Source: Cynocephalus volans
Taxonomy: Eukaryota; Chordata; Mammalia; Dermoptera; Cynocephalidae
DNA: 64,000 nucleotides
Reading direction: 5' to 3'
NCBI RefSeq assembly: GCF_027409185.1
Contig: NC_084467.1
Location: 89,040,501-89,104,500 of the forward strand
Shown piece by piece: positions 54,790 through 64,000 of the stretch. Below the pieces are notes generated by a model. That model searched no databases and was not told the DNA's origin. It saw only the letters and a list, made by a program, of their open reading frames with translations. Position numbers and translations under genes: made by a program. The first letter of the stretch is position 1, and each line of letters starts with the position of its first letter.

Positions 54790-55138
54790 TTCCTACCCCC
54801 AGACCCCACAAATATCTATGTGGGTCTGGCTCTACTTCCTTGAAGTCTTTGCCCAAAGTTCACTACTGCAGTAAGGCCTATTATATGTAAAACTGCAGCC
54901 AACATTTCCAGTCACTTTATCTTCTCATTTCCTCCCATAGCACTGTTCACCTTCCAACATAACTGTATAATTTACTTATTTTTATTTTAATTGTCCATGT
55001 CTTATTAGAATGTAAGCACCACACAGGCAGGAGTTTTGTTTGTTTGTCCATTTTATGTACTAATGTGAAACAAACACCTAGAATTGTGTTTAGCACATAT
55101 ACTCAATACATAAATGTTGAATGAATGAATATACATCT
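54790..55138 (+). mobile_element. L2 LINE 3' end
   Basis: TGAAGTCTTTGCCCAAAGTT, TTAGAATGTAAGCACCACAC, GCAGGAGTTTTGTTTGTTTG and AATGTTGAATGAATGAATA follow the L2 3' terminus. Confidence 0.75.
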
Positions 55139-55199
55139 GCATAATGGTAACAATGAGGGGAAGAACTGAGCAGATGGAAATTTGCATAATGGTTGTGAA

Positions 55200-55425
55200 C
55201 TCAGATTGTGCTTTCTTTCAGATCTGATTTTAGTTCAGGCTTTTCCGCTCAGTAGTGCATTCCCTGCATTCCCTTTCTAAACCTCAGTTATCTCTTCTGT
55301 GAAAGAGAGATAATAGTACCATCCGTCATGGGATTATTGCAAGGATAAATGAAAGAAATGGCTTATAGGGTTTAGCATATTGCCAGGCAATTAGTAAAGA
55401 CTCAGTAAACATTGGCAGATATAGA
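55200..55425 (+). repeat. MIR SINE
   Basis: TAAACCTCAGTTATCTCTTC, GGGATTATTGCAAGGATAAA and ATTAGTAAAGACTCAGTAAA follow the 3' half of MIR. Confidence 0.7.
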
Positions 55426-55884
55426 TATAGAGTTTGAAATTATTTTATAGTTATCTACAGTGTCCATCAGATTATATTATGAGTCAGTCTCATCCATCCC
55501 ACTTAGGTTGGTTCTCATGTTTTCCTCATTCACAAAAGTTCTATGAATCATTTACATAGTTCAGTAATCCTCTAGATAAAATATTTTACTTATTCACAAA
55601 GAAAAGTCATCTTAAGCAAACATAATTATTGTATTTTTTCTGAGAAAAACTATCTTCATTTCTGTCATTCTGTCATTGAGTTCAACATTAAAGACATGGT
55701 TGGCACCAAAGAAATGTTGCCTGGCAATTTGTTAAAACTTAAAGTAGAGAAGATGGCTAATCTGCAAATGGACTTTGCATATTACCAATAAACAAATGGT
55801 CTTTGCTTCTTACTATTTTAATAAACAAGATCTAGTGGTGAGAAGAGAAGATTTCCATTTGAGACCCAACAATCAAATCAACGT

Positions 55885-56037
55885 TTTAAAACTTTTTTAG
55901 ATGTCCAACAACAATGAAAAAGATAATTATGTTGTGATACATTCATATAATACTGTAGTATGCTGGAGTGAAAAACATTGAACTGCTACACGAAACGACA
56001 TGGGTGAATCTCACAAAAAGTTGAGCAAAAGAGTACC
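55885..56037 (+). mobile_element. L1M ORF2 end fragment, sense
   Basis: TGTCCAACAACAATGAAAAA, GTTGTGATACATTCATATAA and GACATGGGTGAATCTCACAA follow the L1M ORF2 C-terminus. Confidence 0.7.
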
Positions 56038-56044
56038 TTGGAAA

Positions 56045-56800
56045 TGGATATAGCTTACACACCATAAAGTCCACCAAATCTTAAGTGTACAATCTGATGA
56101 AATTCTCCATATGTGTATAACCATGTAGCCATCACCCAGATCAAGATATGGAACATTTCAGTCATCCCAGAAGGCTCCCTTTTGTCCACTCCCAGTAAAT
56201 GCCTTTTCCTCCCCAAGTTAACTGTTATCTGACCTCTATCACCGTGAATAGTTTTGCCAATTCTTATACATGGAATCATATAATATGTACTCTTTCATGT
56301 CTGGCTTCTTTGGCTCAACTTTATTTCTGTGAAATTCATCCATGTTGTTTTGTTTAGCAGTATTTCATTCTTTTTCCTTGCTGAATAGTATTCTGTTACA
56401 TGAAGGTACCACAACTTATTTATTTTATTGTTGATTGATATTTAGGGTTTTTCAGTTTGGGCTAATATGAATAAATCTTCTGTGAACATTGTTATTATCT
56501 GTTTTGTTGGACATAAGCATTCATTTCTGTTGGGTTATATACCTAGGAATTGGAATTGATAGGTTATAGGATATATGTGTTTTGATTTTAGTAGATTGTG
56601 CTAAATGGTTTTCCAAAGTGTTTGTACAATTTACATTCCCACGAGCAATGGATACAAGTTCAGTTGCTCCTTAATTTTGCCAACACTTGGTATTATGAGT
56701 CTTGTTAATTTTGGTGGGTGTGTAGTGATATTTCATTTTGGTTTTAATTTGCAGCTCCCTGATGATTAATTATGTTAATCACCTCGTGTAATATATTTTT
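56045..56800 (-). mobile_element. L1M fragment, antisense
   Basis: AAGTGTACAATCTGATGAAA, ACCATGTAGCCATCACCCAG, GTCTGGCTTCTTTGGCTCAA, TTGGGTTATATACCTAGGAA and CAATTTACATTCCCACGAGC follow the antisense 3' region of L1M. It directly adjoins a sense-oriented L1M piece, giving a head-on arrangement. Confidence 0.85.
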
Positions 56801-58029
56801 TCTTGAGATATTTTTAATTTCTTTATCCTTAATATTAATAAAACAGTATGTCTCTTTGTATTAGATGAATGTGTTGTTAAAGTCAGAATTAACTAAAACC
56901 TCTTCTAAGAAAACTTATTTGTTTTTTAAGGCAAAAGTATTTATTTCCCCCACCACAGTGTTATATAAGTGGGTAATCTGTACTTGTAAATGAGTAAACC
57001 CATTTTCAAATAAAGTACTCTATATAAAAGGGTTTTAACATGTGCACCAATGAAAATGTGTGCCTAGAGAGTATAGTTGTGCCTGAGAAAATGTCCATGG
57101 TCAGGATGGCCACTTTTGGTTCTGGCTGTGCTGCCAGTAACTGTGAGTTTGGGTCATTTTTGCTATCAGTAAAATGAATGCTTTTAGCTAGGTGATTTCT
57201 AAGTAACCTGGTAGGGTTCAGTAACTTCCTTCTGTGGAAGAAGTAGATTAGAATGGAAAAAAATGCTAGACTAGGAGACCACCAAGGTGGTCTCTTTGCA
57301 CTTGTGAGCCTTTGCTTTGTTTCATGGTTCTAAACCCCAATAATAAATCTCTTTCTCTTTCCCCTCCTTTCCTATTTTTCTTTCTTTAATAGATTTTTAT
57401 ATGAAACAGTGAGCAATACAATAATTCCTTAATCCTGGAGATTAGCATAACCAGAGTATAGTTTTTTTAAAAAAAAATACCACATAAATTGTTATTAAAT
57501 TTTTACACTAATAAACTGCATAGACCTTGAGTTATATTTCAGATATAATAATATAGTCACTTATGCTACATACAGATAGTAATCTTTTTTCATGATAAAT
57601 CTTGTAACATTTTCAACCAAAACTAAACCCCTGTCTATATCAAGTTGCATAATTTCCACAAACTTAACTTTCTTGGAGTAGATTTGGTTTGCATTTCTAA
57701 ATCCTAGGAAGGCATAGGATATGATTCACCCCAACCTTACTTACTTGCACTTTACATTATTTCATTTGGGTTTGTTTTACAGTAATATTTTCTATTATAA
57801 ACTTTGAGCAGCATTGTTTCTTTTCAGCAATTTTTAACATATCACTATCAGAGCTATAATGGATTCAGACTAATATAGAATTTATCTTAATCTTATCTTT
57901 GCATTAGGCTATTGCTTCTCTCCTGGAATTCATTAAATAATACTTGATGAAATTCCATCTGTAGTATCAACAATAGTTTGATACTTGATATTATTTAGTG
58001 AATACTCCAAGCATACCAATTGCAGAAGC
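56801..58029. other. Intergenic non-coding DNA, nothing recognised
   Basis: AT-rich sequence with no supported gene. The T- and A-rich runs at 57461-57478 are low complexity. Confidence 0.5.
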
Positions 58030-58265
58030 AGTAAAAAGTGGTTGAGAGCCTGGGCTTTGGTATCATGAGTCTTTGGAGTCATACATAGGATGTGAATTCT
58101 GCCTCCTCTGACTAGCAGTGTGACCTTAGGAAATTTCCTGAACCCTTAGTTCTATCACCTGTAAAATGAAGATAATAAAGATACTTATTTCATAGGACTG
58201 TCATAATAGTATATATGAAGTGCTTGCACTTAGCGTTCAATAAATATTAGATGCCATTATAAATA
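58030..58265 (+). repeat. MIR SINE
   Basis: AGTGTGACCTTAGGAAATTT, CACCTGTAAAATGAAGATAA and TAGGACTGTCATAATAGTAT, ending GCGTTCAATAAATATTAG, follow MIR along most of its length. Confidence 0.8.
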
Positions 58266-58269
58266 TTAC

Positions 58270-59229
58270 TATCTTTAGAGTTTTTGTGAGAATTAAATGT
58301 GATAATATAACTAGTGTATATCAAAAGGCCTGCAATGTAGTACACAATTAACATTAGCTAGCGTTAATACCAAAGATATTCTCTGTCCAGTTGCTTCACA
58401 CAATTTTTATGTGTTCTAGGTAAAACTGCACTTTAGGATCTTCTCCCCTCCCGCACCCCATAAACACACCAAAAAAAAAAAAAATGTGAATTTGCTATTA
58501 GAATATTTGGTGTTCAGAAAACATACGGATTACTAAACAGAAGTTAAGTTTTTAAAAATTATAGCTGAAATGTTATTTGCAATGACAAGAAACAGAAAGT
58601 CGGATTAGTAACTTAAAAAATAAAGTTTAGACATATTTTTCTTGAATCATGATATGATTACATGTTTTACTTCCTAATAATTTTGTTCTACGGCCAATTA
58701 TACTCCCTCTGTAGGTTGAGGGTGTTTAATGGATTGTGGGATGAGACTGTAGGGCCGATCTAGTTTTTCTTAGGTAGAGAAACTATAAGAAATCTTATGT
58801 AGAAATTACTCAGGCTCAGACTAATCTTGATATTTGCATCACTTCGACATTATTCACTTTCCTGTTATCCTTGGCCTGCCTGTGTTCTCAGTAAGAGAAT
58901 TTCTTGCCTTGTGCCACTTGCATCTCTGCCTTGTTATTTCAAGAGATTGATTTCAGTCTTCTGAGAGACTTGAGTTCTTGCTCTTAGCCACATCTCCCCA
59001 TGAATGAGTTCCCTTTTGCAAAGCTAGGCCCCACAAAGCTGGGCATTCAACTGTCTAAACTGTTAGGGTCATTGAGCACTTTTGAAGAGATTGTGGGCAC
59101 AACTTCAAGAGATACTATTTTATGTAGACCGCCTTCAGTCTGTTCAACTGCATGTAGAGCATACATACAGTTGAGCAGGCTGTGATATGGTGGCCCAGTA
59201 ACCTGTTGCCTGTTTCTTGTTGATCACCT
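58270..59229. other. Intergenic non-coding DNA, nothing recognised
   Basis: No gene or clear repeat. An A run lies at 58471-58484. Confidence 0.5.
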
Positions 59230-59670
59230 ACTATGCTACTGTTTGGTGGTCTTCATTGACAGCATGTGCCTAGATTCTTGCCCCAGGGTTTATATTCTTC
59301 AGTTTCTTATTTATGTGATTGTGTCTACTTTGTATCTTGCTTCTGGTTAATTTGTCTCAACTTTCATGGCTACTCACTGTTCAGTGTTATTGTCTCCACC
59401 TAGAATATTGCTTCTATACTTTAGCTCATAGGAATCTTATCCTATAAATTTTAGTTCAGAAGCCCCTCATCCATGGTGTTTTCCCACCTCACCAAAGCTG
59501 CAATTTTTTTCCTTCCTTCTTTCGATTTCAATATTTTATTTTTATTACATGTTTTTGTAATTAGATTGCAGATTTTTAAGGGCAAGGGCAATGTTTTGTC
59601 TTTATATCTTTGTAACACCTATATCATGCTCTGCTCATAATAGATATTAAATGAATATTTGTAAAATGTC
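59230..59670 (+). repeat. Possible L2-like LINE fragment
   Basis: AGATTGCAGATTTTTAAGGG, CAAGGGCAATGTTTTGTCTT and CTCATAATAGATATTAAATG resemble the 3' ends of L2-related LINEs. Upstream similarity is weak. Confidence 0.5.
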
Positions 59671-61539
59671 TTGGTGAAAGTGCTGTTTAACAAGAACAGG
59701 CAAGTAAAGATATGCTGATGAACTGAGAGGGGAGAGGCTAGAAAAGGGAAAGTGATTTGATAAACTGTCACAGTGATCTGTACATGAGGTGATAATCAGT
59801 CTTGAGTATACTCAGTGGTAAAATAAGTTGAGATGTGTTGATATATAAATCAATGTGGATGACTATGAACTTGATTAAATGGGGGAGAGGAGGGCAGGGA
59901 TTGATTAAAACCCAACAGTGATCCACACCAGAACCTGCTTCTTACTTTTAGAAGTTTATGTCAAATGTCAAGAAGATAAAAGTAAGTTCAGATCTAAATT
60001 AACAGTACTCCACATTCAGTTTTTTGTTGTTTAAAACCAAAAAGAAATACATCCTAAAACGCTCTCATTTAGTCTTTCTAGGGCTGTCATAACATTTGAT
60101 GACTATAAACTCCATTTAATAATGAAATTTCATCAAAGCTAGAATGAGTTGTGGGATTTTTCTTCTCTCTTATAACCAGCTAGACTCTTATAACTAGCTA
60201 GCTAGTAATTAATTTAAAGGGCAGAGAGTAGAGATCATTACTCATTTCTGTAAATCACTTGAAATGCTTTTACACTGCCCTTCCCAAAAGCCTTCTGAAA
60301 GCTAGAGTGACTCATTTTTGGAGGACCATATTTTTGACAGATTCTTTCACATGCAGAGATTTAGCTCAATTTCTTCTTCAGCTAATTTGAAGCCCTGTGA
60401 TACCTAGTAGGCCTTAATTGTGCCTTGTTCAATCCAACAAATATTTGAGTGTCTGTCATGCATAAAGCTTTGTGCCTGTACTCTCAGGGATAAAGAGAAG
60501 CATAAGTCACTATGTGTACCATCTAGAGGTTATATTCAAGTGGGGAAGAGAGATGAAATAGCTGTGCTCCATAGGGATAACACGGTATGTACAGTGATAA
60601 ATGCTGTAATAGAGGTACCAGCGGTAAAGCAGGAGAACAAGGGGGAAAAGGATTAATCAAACTGTATTCTGTGCTAACAGCTTGGTCTAATTCTACTCTC
60701 TTTATGCTATTTAGGTAACACATAGAGGCTCCTTCTGGATGCTTGATGATTTAGAAGACTGGTCATGAGATAACCAGTTTATTTATGTCATGGTTTGAGG
60801 GAAATGTATTGGTGAGATGTTGTTGAGGGAGCCCAACTTGTTGTAGATGGGACAACACTGCAGATGGCCTTCATTCTTACAAATATGTTAACGTGATTTT
60901 TTAGCATACCAGTTTCTTAGCAACAGACTAGTGCTAACTATGTATATTGTTTCTGGTATACAAAATTCTGGCTGCCATTTTGTCCACTTCTGTTGGAGTT
61001 TAGGGAGGGGTAAGTAATGTGTATTCCTAATTTAGAACATTCCTTCTTTTGGATGCCAGTGTGAAGGTTACTTGATGAGTGTAAAATCCAAACAAGTAGG
61101 TGGGTATACTTACCTAGGTGCTGGGAAGACGTAAGGAAATATCTCTCTTCCACATAGCAGGCTAGTTAATGGAATCCTTTTGAGTCCCAAATCCATAAGT
61201 TCATTTCTGAATCCTGTTTTCTTTACTGACCTTTTTATATTCTTTCTATTTATTGAAAGTACTGTTTAAGCTACAGTCCAGTTGCTGTTTCTGAGAGTCT
61301 GAAAGAGTTCAGCCTCATCCTATCATGTGTGGATATATTTGACCAGCTCTCAGTCCTCCTAGATTCATCCCTTTGTTGCAGTTTATATTTTAAGTTTTAA
61401 TGTTTATAAATAAGGTCTCATTTATTCTTTTCTGGTACTGCTGAATAACCACAGTTTTACTACTAATAATACAAAAACATTGTTAACTACTGCATGGCTC
61501 CATTCAAAACACTCATTTCAGGTTAGTTGATTGGCTAGA
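59671..61539. other. Intergenic non-coding DNA with an old repeat fragment
   Basis: At 60425-60640 an ancient repeat pattern is visible (CCAACAAATATTTGAGTGTC, then AGTGATAAATGCTGTAATAG). The remainder shows nothing I recognise. Confidence 0.45.
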
Positions 61540-62395
61540 ACCACAGTGGCACTAACACAACCCTTGCTCCTTCACCTGTGATCACCACTTTAGTTCATCA
61601 GTCACACAAGGATTCATCTAGTTACTCAAGTCAGAGATTCTGGAGTCACCCTGTGCACCTCTTACCCCCCAGTGAATCATGAGTCTTGTCAGTTCTGTTT
61701 CCTAAATGTATCTTGAATCTTTCCAGTTCTCCCCATGCCCACTGCTCAAGCTTTAATTCTGGCCTTTGTGATTTCTCACCTTCACTATGGAGCAGCCTCC
61801 TAACTGGTCTCCCTGTCTCAACTATTGCCCTAACCCATCTTTTAGACTGCAATAGTGTTTTTTCTAAAAAGAAATTTCATTATGTAATCTTAAAAAATTC
61901 AGTCCTTCTATAATATCATATATTAAAGTTTAAATTCCTTACAATAATATACAGACCCTTTGTATTTAGGTTTTGCCTATCTTTCCAACCCTTTCTTCAT
62001 TCTCCTGCTGGATGTATACTTTTTACTCCAGCCATGCTGAATTTGCTCTCCAGAAGTCAGGTTTTTCTTCCATCACTGTTTTGGACATGCTGTTCTCACT
62101 TTCTAGAGAACTCTCAGAACTATCTGCCAAGCAGATTCTTATTTATTTTCAAGAGTCAGCTTAAATGTTCTTTGCTCGAGGAAACCTTTCTTATACTCTC
62201 AGACATAAGGTGGTGCCTTTTTTATGTTCCCATTCATACATTTAGTAGCACATGCCCTCTTATAATAATTATTTGCAGATTCACCAATGGAGTTTGTATA
62301 CCTGGGAGGTAGAGGAAATATTCTCTTCATTTTTGCAACTAGCACAATACCTGGGACCTGGTAATCATATTTCTTATGAATGAATGAAATAGAGT
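61540..62395 (+). mobile_element. L2 LINE, 3' portion
   Basis: L2 words in order: TCTGGAGTCACCCTGTGCAC, AGCAGCCTCCTAACTGGTCT, TACTCCAGCCATGCTGAATT, AGAGTCAGCTTAAATGTTCT and CAATACCTGGGACCTGGTAA. The short open frames inside are chance or L2 relics. Confidence 0.8.
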
Positions 62396-63019
62396 AGAAA
62401 CTTGGTATTCTGGATTTAATTTCCTAGTTTGCAAGTAACCTTAAAGGTATGTCACGTGATAATTTACAGAGGCATCAATTTGCATCAGGTTCCCTGTGGG
62501 GTTGACATGCAGGAATGTGTCACTCACCTTGTGAAGACTCTAGCCAGCTACTGAACACCATCATTTCAGAATGATTTTTTTTTCTTCATGAAAACTGCCT
62601 AAGTTCTATTATAAAATTTTACTTATAGAATAAATTCAATCCATTTTTGTGGACTGTTTTTATGGAACTGTTTTCATAGAAAAATGAATAGTAATTACTA
62701 ACTTAAAATGTTATAAATACACCTCCTCAGTAGCCTACATATCAATTTCAATAATTAATAGAAAAGAAAACATCGCGTGGAAATATTCCTTAGTTGTTGT
62801 TTATGCATGATGTTCCTCTATAGATAATGTACAAAAATTGTTGCTTGTTTTGTATCATTTTCAAAGAATAGGAGGCACAATAGGATTTCCATTGTCACTG
62901 AGTTCCCTGTACCTGTTAGTAGTTTGTCTTTGAGTTGTAACTTAAGTTGTTCTCTTTGTAGTGTTATGTTTTGTTTTTACTCAGAATACAGTCCAGTGTT
63001 CCTCATCTTGTTGAATACA
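62396..63019. other. Intergenic non-coding DNA, nothing recognised
   Basis: AT-rich sequence between L2-like blocks; no gene or repeat recognised. Confidence 0.5.
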
Positions 63020-64000
63020 GATCCTGCTACCCCTTTTCTGAATTTCTTCTCTGAATATCTTTTACTTTCGTAGAGATATTGTTTCATCTATTATCCTCTT
63101 CTCTAACTCCAACTACTTTCTCACCACTGGCTTTTTCCCTTCAGCATATTAGAATGATCCCATTTAAAAAATAATCAGAACAACCTTCCTCTAATCATTG
63201 CCCCCTTCTAGCTATTTCCCAATACAATGCTTTTTCTTCTTTTACACACAAGTGTTTTGAAAAAATGTTCAAAGATCATCTTAAATTCTTCATCCTTGAT
63301 GTTTCCTTAATCCGTTTTTTCTGACTTTCATCCCTACTGCAATAAAACTATTCTTGCCTGGCCTCTAATGATTTGCACATTATTAAAACAGGGGACATTC
63401 TGCTACTGTATCTCTCCCTGCAGCTTTTGACTCCATTCTTCATGGTTTGTCTGACACTATATTTTCTTGAATATTTATCTGTTCCAATTCAGTCTACTCC
63501 ACAGATATTGGTGTTCCCAGCATTCCTTTCTAGACTTTAGTCTTTCTTCACTCTACAAACTCCTACTTGGTGATCTTATTCACTCCCATGGTTCTAAAAT
63601 CACTTTTAAAGTTATGACTTTCATGTTTGTATTTTCACTCTGGACTTCTTTCCTGAGCTGCCATTCCATATATTCAACTTCATGTCTGCTGTACTTAGAT
63701 GTTCCATAGCACCTCAATATGTGCAAAATTAAACTCTACTTTTCCCACCATATTTGGTTTTCTTCCTGATTTCCCTTTAGTGAAGAGAAGCATCATCTAA
63801 ACCAGTGGTGCCTCCTTAGTCCTTACCCTCTCAAATTCAATGAAATCCAATATAATTTTATCTTTTTAGTATCTCTTAATTTTAATTCCTTCTTTCTACT
63901 CTAATTGCAAAATCTTACCATTTCCCTCTAGAATTGCCTCATCACTTCCTAAAACTGATTCCAATCTCATCTGACTTTTGATTTATTTATCACTGCTTCC
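63020..64000 (+). repeat. L2-like LINE coding-region relic running off the window
   Basis: CTTGGTGATCTTATTCACTC with CCATGGTTCTAAAATCACTT, and CACCTCAATATGTGCAAAAT with TAAACTCTACTTTTCCCACC, follow the order of L2 ORF2-derived sequence. It is heavily diverged and its end lies beyond the window. Confidence 0.6.

Noticed and set aside
1-64000. CRISPR array, phage, operon or other prokaryotic system
   Set aside because: No regularly spaced direct repeats, no dense long open frames and no ribosome-binding-site pattern exist. Introns, MIR, L2 and SINEs show that this is mammalian DNA.

Overview
This is mammalian nuclear DNA: AT-rich, about half old transposons, with one split gene. The best-supported content is a complete DPH5 gene (diphthine methyl ester synthase) on the minus strand. 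A 5'UTR exon in a CpG island near 49.8 kb is followed by seven coding exons from 49493 down to the stop at 19414. The joined coding exons give 285 residues with every reading phase intact, the length I recall for human DPH5. No prokaryotic, CRISPR, viral-genome or rRNA content is visible, and no second protein-coding gene can be supported.

Organism: the young SINEs are tRNA-Ile-derived, with anticodon loops CTGATAA or TTAATAA, in monomer and dimer forms. They match what I know of the CYN SINEs of flying lemurs (Dermoptera, for example Galeopterus). A MaLR provirus of MST/MLT1A type fits Euarchontoglires. I consider a colugo most likely, but this rests on remembered repeat sequences and was not searched.

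Layout. 1-2.1 kb: AT-rich, possibly the 3'UTR of SLC30A7, which lies tail-to-tail with DPH5 in human; a polyadenylation-like signal sits at 2053. 2.1-4.8 kb: unresolved non-coding DNA. 4.8-14.0 kb: a near-full-length but decayed L1 carrying a 2.3-kb MaLR provirus and two SINEs. 14.0-17.4 kb: older L1 pieces. 18.2-18.6 kb: a Z-DNA-type alternating tract next to a Tigger-like DNA transposon. 19.4-49.9 kb: DPH5, whose introns hold five SINEs, hAT and mariner-type DNA transposons, MIR and L2 copies and a MER2. 49.7-50.2 kb: CpG island promoter. 50.2-64 kb: intergenic, mostly L1M, L2 and MIR remnants; by human synteny it lies on the S1PR1 side.

DPH5 acts in diphthamide synthesis on translation elongation factor 2. 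Nothing else in the window takes part in that pathway. I found no previously undescribed biological system. The items most worth a second look are the SINE subfamily structure, a retrotransposon target that appears to have been used twice, a MADE1-like mariner MITE in three copies, and a weak splice donor in DPH5 exon 7.
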